Below, piece after piece: positions 38,133 through 48,036 of a stretch of 64,000 bases of DNA. The translations under genes were made by a program, and so were the position numbers. Source of the DNA: CAVSRC01 sp963798195 (GTDB lineage Bacteria > Pseudomonadota > Alphaproteobacteria > Rhizobiales > Kaistiaceae); the NCBI GenBank assembly GCA_963798195.1, contig CAWCSF010000010.1, positions 1,860,001-1,924,000 of the forward strand, written 5' to 3'. Numbering within the stretch: the stretch's first letter is position 1; each line of letters starts with the position of its first letter. Below the pieces are notes generated by a model, which saw only the letters and a program-made list of their open reading frames with translations, was not told the origin of the DNA and made no database searches.

Positions 38133-38930
38133 TCAGAAGCCGTCCCCGCCGATGCCCAGGCGCCGGAGATAATGAGCGATCCGCCGTTCGAGCGAACGGC
38201 GGGCCTTTTCTATCTGGAATCGCAAATTGAACCGCTTGATCATCGGCACGGCTGGACGGTGTCGCGCCATATGGCGGGCCTGCCCATCGACCATCACCGC
38301 CATCGCCCAATTCTCCGCCTTGTAGTGGCGGCTGATGTGCCCTTCGCGCTGAAAACCTGCGTAGCCGCCAGGTAGCGCCTTCCAGTCGCGCAGACGGCGC
38401 ATGCCGGGATTATGCGAGAAGGTGTACCAGATGTGATGAATCCGGGGGCCTACCTTCCTGAACCGGGCTCCGTTGACCTCGCGGATCGGAATGCTGTTGA
38501 GATAATAGGGAAGATCCTGCCGGTCGCGGGGCAGCACCATCAGGATCTGCGGATCGGATTCCATGATGTCGAGTGATTCCCGCACGATGCCCGGCCGGCC
38601 AAACTCGTAGTCGTCCTCGCAGTGGAAGATGTAGTCGGTCTCGACTGTCCCGTAGGCACGATCAATCGAGGCGTGACGCCCGAGGCGCTGGCCGTTGACC
38701 ATGACGTCGATCGGATGATCCGGAAACTTCGCAGTCACGGCACGGACGCCCTCATCGTCGGAGTCCTCGATGACCAAGATGCGCTTCAGCGGATAGTCGT
38801 TGACCGCAAAGAAGGACTCGAGCGTCTTTTCGAGGAGGTCGAACCGCTTGCAGCTTGTCAGAACCATCGTCACGGGGATGACGCTGGTTGCGCCGGCCTG
38901 TTCCGTTCGGGGTATCGTCTGTTCGGGCAT
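38133..38930 (-). CDS. Glycosyltransferase family 2-like protein
   Basis: A 265-residue GT-A fold enzyme. The beginning PVTMVLTSCKRFDLLEKTLES and VIEDSDDE match the nucleotide-sugar-binding strand of family 2. HCEDDYEFG carries the DxD-like metal site, and GGYAGFQREGHISRHYKAEN is a probable acceptor region. The start at 38930 is set by a GAGAAAA just upstream; a GTG at 38993 would add 21 residues without similarity. With the neighbouring sulfotransferase-like gene it suggests surface polysaccharide modification. Confidence 0.78.
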   Translation of the reverse strand: MPEQTIPRTEQAGATSVIPVTMVLTSCKRFDLLEKTLESFFAVNDYPLKRILVIEDSDDEGVRAVTAKFPDHPIDVMVNGQRLGRHASIDRAYGTVETDYIFHCEDDYEFGRPGIVRESLDIMESDPQILMVLPRDRQDLPYYLNSIPIREVNGARFRKVGPRIHHIWYTFSHNPGMRRLRDWKALPGGYAGFQREGHISRHYKAENWAMAVMVDGQARHMARHRPAVPMIKRFNLRFQIEKARRSLERRIAHYLRRLGIGGDGF

Positions 38931-39191
38931 TTTTCTCGACGATGTGTGGTTTCTGGATTTCTCGCATGGGGCGCAAACACGCCACCTATTCACCCTAGAG
39001 CCCTAAAAGACCCGAAACTCTTCCATCCTTATCGTCCACAGGTTCGCAGGAGCAGTCTTCCGCAGCGGCCAAGAGGCCGATGATCCGGCAAGATTCATCA
39101 CCCCTTATTTCGACGACCTCCCATTCTACCAGAGGGCCAAGCGATCTCGCCGTTCGGCTCTGAAAAAGTCCGTCCTTGGGAGTACCTTTTG

Positions 39192-39818
39192 TCAGACAGG
39201 CGGAGGATGCGGATTATCTCGTTCCTCCGTCGCACGGAGGGACGCGTACAAAGCGATCTCCTTCCTGAGCAAAACCTTCGACAAAAGTTCCCGCAAAGCT
39301 TTCGGGATAAGCTGTTCCAGATCGGGCTCCGCCGAACTGACGTGCAAGTCCCGGAGGGCATCATTTGCACTTCGGGACGTGGCCAGCCTGATTCTCTCCC
39401 TGGCCTCTTCATCGATGCGAAGCGAAAACGCCCTCTCCAATCTTTCGAACACATATCGGTACGAGCCAGCGAATATCTCGTAACAGAAATAGAACGGCTG
39501 CGCGCCGTAAACGGAGCGATACTGCGCAAGCCTTCTGTAACCCCGTTTCGTATCCCTTATCGATCTGAAGATGACCATGGCGCTTCCAAGATTGCGCGGA
39601 ATAAAAAGCTGATTGCTATAGTCGCGCACTTTCGACTTGCGACGGCAATGGGACGCAAAATTTCCCAGCGGATGTCTATAGGCGATGACTATCGGGTCGC
39701 TCGTCCTGACGAGCCGATGAGTTTTGACCACGTTCGGAAAGATGGATCGGAGGATCTGGACCATCATGGTGGAACCGCTACTACGCGGGCTGAACTGGTA
39801 GACGGTTTCAAAAACCAT
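39192..39818 (-). CDS. Sulfotransferase-like protein, lower-GC
   Basis: A 208-residue protein. FSPRSSGSTMMVQILRSIFP resembles the 5'-phosphosulfate loop of PAPS-dependent sulfotransferases (PRSGST). VVKTHR and VIAYRHPLGNFASHCRR follow, and YRHP is the usual start of the 3'-phosphate site. The later part (DTKRGYRRLAQYRSVYG onward) is unassigned. GC in this gene is visibly lower: bases 39241-39300 count to 30 of 60, against well over 60% in carB. It is probably acquired by transfer. It sits between greA and trxB. Confidence 0.6.
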   Translation of the reverse strand: MVFETVYQFSPRSSGSTMMVQILRSIFPNVVKTHRLVRTSDPIVIAYRHPLGNFASHCRRKSKVRDYSNQLFIPRNLGSAMVIFRSIRDTKRGYRRLAQYRSVYGAQPFYFCYEIFAGSYRYVFERLERAFSLRIDEEARERIRLATSRSANDALRDLHVSSAEPDLEQLIPKALRELLSKVLLRKEIALYASLRATEERDNPHPPPV

Positions 39819-40171
39819 CAGTGACGCGCTCCATTGCTCGCACCCCGCGCCGATGTTCGTGACATTGGCAAACTATCCCTGCTGAAAACCAGCGGCAATC
39901 TTGGCCTACCACGGCTTAGTTCCCCTCCACCCCCGCGGATCTTGCATGGCTCGCGCGGGAACATACATTCATCGCGAAGGCCCGATTGGTGCCGCAGGGA
40001 TTGCGCACCTCCGGCGGGCTGGTTGACGCGGCGCGGAGGGACTTTCCAGCGGGCCGCGGCGGTCGCACGAGGCGCTGGATTTCGCAGTGCAAGAGCAGCA
40101 ATGCATGCCTTGCACGACTGCGTTTTGGGCATAGAGTCGCCCCACGCTGTGCGAATCTGAAGGGGCTACCC
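39819..40171. other. Intergenic region upstream of trxB
   Basis: Divergent promoters for the sulfotransferase-like gene and trxB should be here. No gene, tRNA or strong hairpin is visible. Confidence 0.4.
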
Positions 40172-41128
40172 ATGCACGCCAAGGTCATCATTGTTGGCTC
40201 CGGCCCCGCCGGCTACACGGCCGCGATCTATGCGGCCCGCGCAATGCTCGAGCCGGTCATGATCGCGGGCGTCGCCATCGGCGGCCAGCTCACCACCACC
40301 ACCGACGTGGAGAACTACCCGGGCTTCGCCGAGGTGATCCAGGGCCCATGGCTGATGGAGCAGATGAAGGCTCAGGCCGAGCACGTCGGCACGCGGATGG
40401 TCAACGATCATGTCGCGTCCGTCGATCTGTCCCGCCGGCCGTTCCGGCTGAATGGCGACAGCGGCACGGTCTACACATGCGACGCGCTTGTGCTGGCCAC
40501 AGGTGCCGAGGCGATGTGGCTGAACCTGCCCTCGGAGCAGCAGTTCCGCGGCTACGGCGTCTCCGCCTGCGCCACCTGCGACGGCTTTTTCTATCGCAAC
40601 CGCGAGGTCGTGGTAATCGGCGGGGGCAATACCGCAGTCGAGGAGGCGCTGTTCCTGACCAACTTCGCCTCGAAGGTAACGCTGATCCATCGCCGCGACG
40701 AATTGCGCGCCGAGAAGATTCTGCAGAACCGGCTCTTCGCCAACAAGAAGATCTCGGTGATGTGGGACTCGGCCCTCGACGACGTGCTCGGCAAGACCAG
40801 CATGCCGCCGGCGGTGACCGGCGTGCGCGTCCGCAACGTCAAGACCGGCGCGACCACCGAACTGAAGGCCGACGGCGTCTTCGTTGCCATCGGGCATGCG
40901 CCCTCGACCGAGTTGCTCGGCGGGCAGGTGAAGCTGAAGCCGAACGGCTACGTGTGGACAGCACCGGATTCGACGGCAACCAATATTCCGGGCGTGTTCG
41001 CGGCGGGCGACGTCACCGACGATACCTTCCGCCAGGCGGTAACGGCGGCCGGAATGGGCTGCATGGCAGCGCTCGAAGCGCAGCGGTACCTGGCCGAAGT
41101 AGCGGAGCCGGCCGTAGCGGCGGAATAG
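40172..41128 (+). CDS. trxB: Thioredoxin-disulfide reductase
   Basis: Transfers electrons from NADPH through FAD to thioredoxin. The 318-residue product has the FAD loop GSGPAGYTAAIYAAR, the redox pair Cys133-Ala-Thr-Cys136 in SACATCDGFFYR, the NADPH loop GGGNTAVEEALFLTN and the second FAD motif VFAAGDVTDD. The ATG at 40172 is placed by the conserved N-terminus; the frame is open to 39986. It is followed 34 bases later by the LysR gene, a conserved order in this group. Confidence 0.96.
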   Translation: MHAKVIIVGSGPAGYTAAIYAARAMLEPVMIAGVAIGGQLTTTTDVENYPGFAEVIQGPWLMEQMKAQAEHVGTRMVNDHVASVDLSRRPFRLNGDSGTVYTCDALVLATGAEAMWLNLPSEQQFRGYGVSACATCDGFFYRNREVVVIGGGNTAVEEALFLTNFASKVTLIHRRDELRAEKILQNRLFANKKISVMWDSALDDVLGKTSMPPAVTGVRVRNVKTGATTELKADGVFVAIGHAPSTELLGGQVKLKPNGYVWTAPDSTATNIPGVFAAGDVTDDTFRQAVTAAGMGCMAALEAQRYLAEVAEPAVAAE

Positions 41129-41162
41129 AGCGTCCCGCGCAAAGCGGCCGCGAGGGGGCAAA

Positions 41163-42054
41163 ATGGATTGGGACAAGCTGCGGATTTTTCACGCAGCCGC
41201 ACAGGCCGGCTCGTTCACCCACGCGGGCGAGAGCCTCAACATGAGCCAGTCGGCAGTGAGCCGCCAGGTCAGCGCGCTCGAGCAGGACCTCGGCGTTCCC
41301 CTCTTCCACCGCCACGCCCGCGGCCTGATCCTGACCGAGCAGGGCGAGGAGCTTTTCCGCGCCGCCAACGAGGTGACGCTCAAGCTCGAACTCGGCGACA
41401 TCACGGCTGACCGAGTCTGCCGAGAAACCGTCCGGCACGCTGCGGATCACCACGACCGTCGGCTTCGGCTCGACCTGGCTGACATCGCGCGTGCATGAGT
41501 TCGTCGATCTTTACCCGTCGATCCGGTTGCACCTGATCCTCGACGACCAGGAACTCGACCTGGCCATGCGCCAGGCGGACGTCGCCATCCGCCTGCGCCA
41601 GCCGGTGCAGCCCGACCTGATTCAGCGACGGCTTTTCACAGTGCACATGAACGTCTACGCCACGCCGGCCTATCTGAAGGAGTTCGGCAGTCCGAAGTCG
41701 ATCGACGAACTCGACAACCATCGCATCGTCACCTTCGGCGTGCCGGTACCGGCGTATCTGCGCGATCTCAATTGGCTGGAGCTTGCGGGCCGTACGTCGG
41801 AGAACCCGCGCGAGCCGGTGCTGAAGATCAACAACCTCTTCGCCATCAAGAATGCCGTGGTGAACGGCACCGGCATCGCAGTTTTGCCGAGCTATATGGT
41901 GGAGGCGGATTCTGGACTGGTGAAGCTTCTGCCGGATGCACAGGTACCAAGCTTTGCGTCGTACTTTGTCTATCCAGCTGAATTGAAGAACTCGGCACGC
42001 GTTCACGTTTTCCGCGACTTCCTGCTAAGCAAGGCACAGAACTGGTCGTATTGA
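41163..42054 (+). CDS. LysR family transcriptional regulator, one frameshift
   Basis: The N-terminal winged helix MDWDKLRIFHAAAQAGSFTH to MSQSAVSRQVSALEQDLGV is followed by LFHRHARGLILTEQGEELF. The frame breaks near 41406 and resumes as ESAEKPSGTLRITTTVGFG with the effector domain (ELDLAMRQADVAIRLRQP, AVVNGTGIAVLPSY), ending NWSY. The 892-base span is one more than a multiple of three. All domain parts are present, so a single-base error is the likely cause. The regulated genes are unknown. Confidence 0.86.
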
Positions 42055-42271
42055 ATTGAAAACAGGCCGGTTTTGGCGTCTGTGTTTTCTATGCCACAGC
42101 CAATAATAATGGCGCCCAATGCTGGCGCTCGTGTATTGGCGACCGTCGAATATTCATAAACTCGGATTGCTGACGTGGTGATTCGCCCGTTTTCCTCCCT
42201 GCGGGCCATTCCCTGGGTCAGCTGTTCCCTTCTGGAGCGTATGTCGTCGGCGATGCCGACCGACAAAAACT

Positions 42272-42300
42272 GCCGGGCCCCAATTGGCCCGGCTTTTGTT
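42272..42300 (+). terminator. Rho-independent terminator, probably bidirectional
   Basis: Stem GCCGGGCC (42272-42279) and GGCCCGGC (42286-42293), then TTTTGTTT. On the minus strand the same stem is followed by AGTTTTTG. It lies between the convergent LysR and msrP genes. Confidence 0.8.
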
Positions 42301-42329
42301 TCTGGGAATGACAGCGGCGCGCCGTCAGT

Positions 42330-43283
42330 TCACATGAAGAGCGGCTCGCTGGTCAGGTTCGAATACATCGCCGCGACGTATTCGCCGTAGCCGTTGTAGA
42401 TCTGCGTCGGGATCGAGTCCTGAGTGGTGATGTCCCGCTCCATGGCCTGGCTCCAGCGCGGATGCGGCACCTCCGGATTGACGTTGGCCCAGAAGCCGTA
42501 CTCGTTGGACTGGATCTCCTGCCAGAAGTTGAGCGGCTGCTCGTCGGTGAACGTGAACTTCACGATCGACTTGATCGACTTGAAACCGTACTTCCACGGC
42601 AGGTGGACGCGCAGCGGCGCGCCCATCACGTTGGGCACCGGCTTGCCGTAGGCTCCGGTCACCATGAAAGCGAGTTCGTTGGTCGCCTCGGCCATGGTCA
42701 GCCCCTCGACATAGGGCCACGGCGAAAAACTGCGCTGCCCGCTGGCCATGTCCGGATCGTAGAACGTCTCCATGCGGAGATACGTCGCCGAAGAGAGAGG
42801 CTTGGCCAACTCCACGAGCGAGGCCAGCGGGAAGCCGGTCCACGGCACCACCATCGACCATGCCTCGACGCAGCGGTGGCGATACAGCCGCTCTTCCAGC
42901 GTCACCTTGCGGATGAGATCGTCGATCCCGATGGTAATTTCCTTCTCCACCATGCCGTCGATCTTCACTTCCCACGGACGTGGACGCAGCGCCTCTGCGG
43001 AGCGGGCGACATCCTTCTGCGTCCCGAATTCGTAGAAGTTGTTGTAGTTGGTATTGAGGGATTCCGGCGTCACAGGCCGGTTGACGGCATACTTGTTGTT
43101 CCGGGGCGCCGGATACAGATCGGCAGCTTGAGCGTGGGCGATGGACGGCATACCGGCGGTCGCGAGACCACCCAGCAGCGAGAACCCGCCGGCGGCCAAG
43201 ATTTCGCGCCGGTTGAGATAGACCAACTCCGGCGTCGCCAGACGCTCCGGAATCTCCCAGCCCTTCCTTCGAATCACGTGCAT
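42330..43283 (-). CDS. msrP: Protein-methionine-sulfoxide reductase, molybdopterin catalytic subunit
   Basis: Repairs oxidised methionines in periplasmic proteins. The 317-residue product has a Tat signal YLNRREILAAGGFSLLGGLA, the mature start YPAPRNNKYAV, and the molybdenum-ligand Cys138 in YRHRCVEAWSMVVPW, with GFKSIKSIVKFTF near the end. All are diagnostic for MsrP (YedY). GGGAGAG lies 4 bases upstream of the ATG at 43283. The heme membrane partner MsrQ is not next to it. Confidence 0.93.
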   Translation of the reverse strand: MHVIRRKGWEIPERLATPELVYLNRREILAAGGFSLLGGLATAGMPSIAHAQAADLYPAPRNNKYAVNRPVTPESLNTNYNNFYEFGTQKDVARSAEALRPRPWEVKIDGMVEKEITIGIDDLIRKVTLEERLYRHRCVEAWSMVVPWTGFPLASLVELAKPLSSATYLRMETFYDPDMASGQRSFSPWPYVEGLTMAEATNELAFMVTGAYGKPVPNVMGAPLRVHLPWKYGFKSIKSIVKFTFTDEQPLNFWQEIQSNEYGFWANVNPEVPHPRWSQAMERDITTQDSIPTQIYNGYGEYVAAMYSNLTSEPLFM

Positions 43284-43384
43284 AAGACTCTCCCTAGGGT
43301 GCCTGCCCCTAGCTAGGGCACGGGCCAGCACACGATCAAGTCACGAAGGCGTGGCTGTCTTGCCGCGCCTCGAGGCAACTATGC

Positions 43385-45430
43385 CTAGGCCGCCTTGGCC
43401 GAGGCTTTCTCGATGACCTGGTCGGCAAGCTTGCCGGCGAGTTCCGCGAGGTGATCGAAGCTCGCCTTGAACGTGCCGACGCCGGCGGTCACCGAGCGCA
43501 GTTCCACGATCAGATCGCGGATTTCCGCCTGCGGGATCAACGCCTCAACCACGTCCCAGCCGGCCCATCCAGGCCGCGCGTCGAAACCCAAAATCTGGCC
43601 GCGCCGCTGGGAGACGATGCCGTTCACCCGCGGTGTCGCCTCGGACGGAACCGAAATCTCGACTTTGAGGACTGGCTCAAGCAGCACTGGCCTGCACTGC
43701 GGCATGCCCTCGCGCATTCCGATCTGCGCCGCCGTTCTGAACGCCATGTCCGAACTGTCGACCGCGTGGTACGAGCCGTCGGTCAGCGTTACGGACACAT
43801 CCACAACGTTAAAGCCGAGCGGCCCCCGCGACAGGTACTCGCGGACGCCCTCCTCCACCGAGCCGTAGTAGTTGCGCGGCACGGCGCCACCGGTCACGGT
43901 CTCGTTGAATACGAAACCGGCGCCGCGCGGCAACGGCTTGATGTCGAGCACGACATCGCCGAACTGGCCGTGGCCGCCGGACTGCTTCTTGTGCCGACCG
44001 CGTACGTTGACCGCGCCGCGAATGGTCTCCTTGTAGGGGACCAGCGGATCGTGGGTTTTCACGGCGATACCGTACTTGGTGGTCAGCCGCTCAAGGGCGA
44101 CGCGGAGATGCATCTCCCCCTGCCCCTCCACCAGCGTCTCGCCGGTGTCCTGAGTATGAAGGACACGGAGCGACGGGTCTTCCTCGACGATGCGCGTGAT
44201 CGCGGCGGAGAGCTTGACGTCATCCTTGCGCTCGGCGGCCGCGACAGCAGTGCCGAGCACCGGATCCGGCGCGGCAAGCTTGACGATCTGCTTGGGCGCG
44301 GTCTTGCCGGTGCCGAGTGTCGTGCCGGTGCGGGCGCCATCAAGCTTGCCAAGGCCGACCGTCTCACCGGCAACGGCCGCTTCGCGTTTGGTCGTCTGCT
44401 GACCGAGGAGGCGAAATACGCCGGAGACACGACCAGCCGGCCCGTCGGGACCGACCAGTTCGGCGCCGTCTCCGACCGTACCGTTGAGTACGCGCACGAT
44501 CGACATCTTGCCACCGTGCGTCGTGTGCAGCGTCTTCAAGACCTGCACGACAGTGTCAGTGCCATCCGCAATGCCCAGCCGCGCGCGTGTCGTCGCGATC
44601 GGCGGCGTCTCATGGCGGATGGCTTTGAGCAACCGGCCGACGCCATGACCATGCACGCCGGCACCGATCAGGACCGGGCAAATCAACCCGTCCCGCATCT
44701 CCTGAACCAGATCGTCAAAGACCTTGTCGCGCGGCGGCTCGATCTCCTCAAGCAACTGCTCCATGAGTTGATCGTCGTAGTCGGCCAGCGTTTCCAGCAT
44801 ATGGAAACGCGCCTCGACCTCACGCGCCTTGTCGTCGTCGCCAATGGGGATCATCTCGCTCGGTGCGTGCTCGCGGTAGACGAAGGCGCGCTCCAGGGCG
44901 AGATCGATGAAGCCTGCGACCACGTCGTTCTGCCAGATCGGGATATGGCGAAGGACCAGCGGGACGCCGCTCGCCGGCTGCAAGGTCTGCAAGGTCTGCC
45001 TGACGCTGGCATCGGCCTTGTCGACCTTGTTGAGAAACAGGATGCGCGGGATATTGCGATCTTCCAGCGTCTTCAGAATGACCTGAAGAGCCGGGATCTT
45101 TTTCTCATCCGCCTCGGCGACGACGACCGCCAGATCGACGCCGGCAAGCACGCCTTCTGCCTCGAAGGCAAACTCGATCGAACCCGGGCAGTCGATGAAG
45201 GTCAGCCTGTCGCCCATGAAGTCGGTCTCGGCAACATTGACCTCGACGCTCATCTGGTGGGCGCGAGCTTCCGGCGACGCATCTCCAACCGTATTCTTCT
45301 CTGCGATCGTGCCCTGCCGCGTGATGGCGTCGGTTCGCGCCAGGATCGCTTCCAGCAAGGTGGTTTTGCCGCTTGCAAAGGGGCCCACCAGTGCAACGCA
45401 CCTGGGCCCTGCAACTCTGCTGCCTGTCAT
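43385..45430 (-). CDS. Elongation factor G-like protein (EF-G paralogue)
   Basis: A translational GTPase of 681 residues with the EF-G domain order. G1 GPFASGKTT (16-24), G3 DCPGS (80-84) where true EF-G has DTPGH, G4 NKVD (134-137), then domains with TGETLVEGQGEMHLRVALERL (domain III) and HGQFGDVVLDIKPL (domain IV). It ends RSVTAGVGTFKASFDHLAELAG. The missing catalytic His marks it as the non-housekeeping paralogue found in alphaproteobacteria, whose role I cannot state. Start 45430 (MTGSRVAG) has GGGAGG 9 bases upstream. Confidence 0.87.
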   Translation of the reverse strand: MTGSRVAGPRCVALVGPFASGKTTLLEAILARTDAITRQGTIAEKNTVGDASPEARAHQMSVEVNVAETDFMGDRLTFIDCPGSIEFAFEAEGVLAGVDLAVVVAEADEKKIPALQVILKTLEDRNIPRILFLNKVDKADASVRQTLQTLQPASGVPLVLRHIPIWQNDVVAGFIDLALERAFVYREHAPSEMIPIGDDDKAREVEARFHMLETLADYDDQLMEQLLEEIEPPRDKVFDDLVQEMRDGLICPVLIGAGVHGHGVGRLLKAIRHETPPIATTRARLGIADGTDTVVQVLKTLHTTHGGKMSIVRVLNGTVGDGAELVGPDGPAGRVSGVFRLLGQQTTKREAAVAGETVGLGKLDGARTGTTLGTGKTAPKQIVKLAAPDPVLGTAVAAAERKDDVKLSAAITRIVEEDPSLRVLHTQDTGETLVEGQGEMHLRVALERLTTKYGIAVKTHDPLVPYKETIRGAVNVRGRHKKQSGGHGQFGDVVLDIKPLPRGAGFVFNETVTGGAVPRNYYGSVEEGVREYLSRGPLGFNVVDVSVTLTDGSYHAVDSSDMAFRTAAQIGMREGMPQCRPVLLEPVLKVEISVPSEATPRVNGIVSQRRGQILGFDARPGWAGWDVVEALIPQAEIRDLIVELRSVTAGVGTFKASFDHLAELAGKLADQVIEKASAKAA

Positions 45431-45564
45431 GGCCGCGCCTCCCTCGTTTATCGGTCGTTGGGGACCGCGCGAAGGCCTCCGCGCGGGCCCGTCAGCCGAT
45501 GCAATCAGGGAACTGGCCGGCTGACAAGAGCGAACGACATCGCCTCTGTCAGCCGTGAGGGGAA

Positions 45565-46056
45565 TTATCGATAGGTAAGCACGAGTTCGCTGATCGTGAC
45601 CGCGAAATCGAGGCCAAGCTGACCCTGCACGGACAGCGGCTGGAGCGCGAAGGAGCGGTTGGAACCGCCAACGAGCAGATTTGCGCCCGCGCCGATGACA
45701 ACGGACGCTTCCGCCGATGCCCCGACGTAAGAGCCGGCGAGCGCACCTGGCGGGTAACCGCTTTGCGCGGCAAGCACGACCCACACGATCACGGATTCGC
45801 CGGTGAAGCCGATGTCGAGGCCGACCTTGTTGATACGGCCGTCATAATTCTCCGGTCCACGTTCATCCGGCTTGAAAGTGCAGCCCATCGGCTTGGATGA
45901 GCCAATGATCAGGCCGATCCCGGGCGCAACCCGGCAGGTCAGCAAACCGGCCCGGATGTAACCCGCGGTCGCCGGAGCCACGCTTGCCAGACCCGACACT
46001 GCCATGACCGCCGCAAGAATGGCGGCCTTGGCCGCAAGGGAAAGCTTCAACGTCAT
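45565..46056 (-). CDS. DUF992 domain-containing exported protein
   Basis: A 163-residue protein with signal peptide ending at APATA. The mature start GYIRAGLLTCRVAPGIGLIIGSS with CTFKPD and YDGRINKVGLDIGFT is the DUF992 pattern. It continues with Gly/Ala strands (GALAGSYVGASAEASVVIG) like a small beta-barrel. The function is unknown. The start at 46056 is chosen for the signal peptide. Confidence 0.88.
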   Translation of the reverse strand: MTLKLSLAAKAAILAAVMAVSGLASVAPATAGYIRAGLLTCRVAPGIGLIIGSSKPMGCTFKPDERGPENYDGRINKVGLDIGFTGESVIVWVVLAAQSGYPPGALAGSYVGASAEASVVIGAGANLLVGGSNRSFALQPLSVQGQLGLDFAVTISELVLTYR

Positions 46057-46223
46057 GTAGATCTCCGCATCAAAATCGCCGGTCGTGCCCCCCGGTGAAT
46101 CATGGGAACCCCAACGCGCGGCATCGTGACACGTACGGCAGAAAACGAAAAGCGCCCGCCAGACTGTCGCAATACTTGATCGTGACGCGGCAACAGTGCA
46201 TGCCACCCACGGAGATTTCGCCA

Positions 46224-47193
46224 ATGCTCGCAGCCTACCAACTCAGCGAAAAACGACTTGAGCTGCTGTCATCGGCGGAAGACGGCGTGCCGTCGGCGGC
46301 CGGCTGGGTGGACCTGTACCAACCGACGCCGGAAGAGGAGCGTTCAACCGAGCAGTTTCTCGGAGCCGCCATACCGACCCGCGAGGAATCGCAGGAAATC
46401 GAGTTTTCCAGCCGCTTCTACACCGAAGACAATGCCGTGTTCATGACGGCAACCGTGCTCACCGGCGTCGACCAGGGCAAACCGGTTCTGGCGCCGTTCA
46501 CCTTCGCCATTGCCGGCGAGCGCATCGCAACCGTTCGCTATGACGATCTCCGCGCGGTTCGCCACTTCGTGTCACGCAACTCAAAACCGGGCAGCGGAAC
46601 CAACTCAGCACCGGCCGTCTTCATCAGCCTGATTGAAGCAATCGTCGACCGGACCGCCGACGTTCTGGAAAGAATCAGCTCGGACGTCGACCGTATAAAC
46701 CAGGAGGTCTTTGGCCGGTCGCCTGGCCACGACGGCCGCGAGCTCTCCGAGGTCATTGGGGACATCGGCGTACAAGGCGACCTCGCGGCAAAGGCGAGAG
46801 AGAGTCTCGGCGTCCCTGGAGCGCCTGGTGCAATACGCCGGGCTGGCAGCGCCCGGCATCAGCGCCAAGGGCAGCAACCGCGCCCGCATGAAGCTCGCGG
46901 CGCGCGATATTCGCTCACTCGAGGACCATGTCACTTTCCTGTCGAGCAAGATCAACTTCCTGCTCGACGCCACGCTCGGACTGATCTCGGTGGAGCAGAA
47001 CGAAGTTATCCGCGTGCTGACCGTCGCAGCGACGTTCTTCTTCCCGCCAACTCTCGTCGGTACGATCTACGGGATGAACTTCCACTCAATGCCTGAACTC
47101 GACTGGACGTTCGGCTACCCGATCGCACTCGGCGTGATGGTGGTTTCGGCACTGGTGCCCTACCTGTATTTCAAGCGGCGCGGGTGGCTCTAG
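46224..47193 (+). CDS. Magnesium/cobalt transporter CorA family, one frameshift
   Basis: Inner-membrane divalent cation channel. The cytoplasmic part starts MLAAYQLSEKRLELLSSAED and includes FISLIEAIVDRTADVLERISSDVDRI. The frame breaks near 46813 where CTCGGCG should be CTCGCG, giving ESLASLERLVQYAG. The C-terminus has both membrane segments: VLTVAATFFFPPTLVGTIYGMNF with the signature GMN, and YPIALGVMVVSALVPYLYF. The span is 970 bases, one above a multiple of three. GGAG lies 9 bases before the ATG. Confidence 0.88.
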
Positions 47194-47318
47194 CGGCCTG
47201 TCGGGAAGCGCAGAAGCAAGCGGCCTGGAAAGCGCACAAGACAGCCGATTTAGGCCGTCCTTGAGTAAGCGTTGCCGGCCGTCATACAATCTTCAGTCAT
47301 CCTGGAGACAGCGGCGGA

Positions 47319-48030
47319 ATGTCCTCCACCGACGAGTCACAGCCTGCGCCAACAGGCGCTGCCGATCCCCGGCCCGACGAGATCGACGCGGCGCGCGCGC
47401 TGCTGGCGGGGATCGAGACGCGCGTCTTTCCCAGCGAAGCGGCGATACCGATTGCCGAGCACACAGATGTGGCCCGGCGCGCCGCGCGCAGATTGTTCGG
47501 CCATGGCCGTTGAGGCAATTGCACGGAGTGCGCTGGCATGGAGCCTGGCCGAGCTGGCCGACCGCCCCGCATTCGACCGCTACCTCGACGCGATAGCGAC
47601 CGCGATCGCCGATCGCTTCACGGTGCGCGTCCATGTCAACGTCGCCGGCCGCCGGCACGCCTATAACGACTGGATTGCAACCTTGCAGGACGGAAAAGCG
47701 AGTGTCGCGGATCATCGCCGGTTCATCCGCATGTGCGCCGATCTCATCGCCACGCTCGCCAGCCGCCGGATCGTCGGCTACTCGGCGATGATTCGCGACG
47801 CATCCGACCCGATGGGCGAAGTCGTCCTGCGTTATCCGAACGAGATCACGGCGCTTGCTGCCGGCGCGTCGCTCTACATCACGCGTGTGACGGCGTTGAC
47901 CGGCATCGACCCCAGCGAACCGCTGGAGCCGTCAATTGCCGAAAATGCGGCAGCCCACCTCCGCCGGCATCCGAAGGAAGCCGCGGAGCGGTTCCGCGAA
48001 CTGCTGCAACTCTCCACGCCGTGGATGTAA
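47319..48030 (+). CDS. Hypothetical protein, probably one gene with a frameshift
   Basis: Two overlapping frames: 47319-47513 (64 residues, MSSTDESQPAPTGAADPRPD to RRAARRLFGHGR) and 47503-48030 (175 residues, MAVEAIARSALAWSLAELAD onward). The join LFG|AVEAIARSALAWSLAEL reads naturally, and 712 bases is one more than a multiple of three, as in rpoD and CorA nearby. The second part is helical with RRHAYNDWIATLQDGKASVADHR. No family is recognised. Two overlapping coupled genes remain possible. Confidence 0.5.
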
Positions 48031-48036
48031 GCCGAG

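Noticed and set aside
43451..45574. A 707-codon open frame opposite the EF-G-like gene
   Set aside because: An antisense shadow; the minus-strand frame carries all GTPase motifs.
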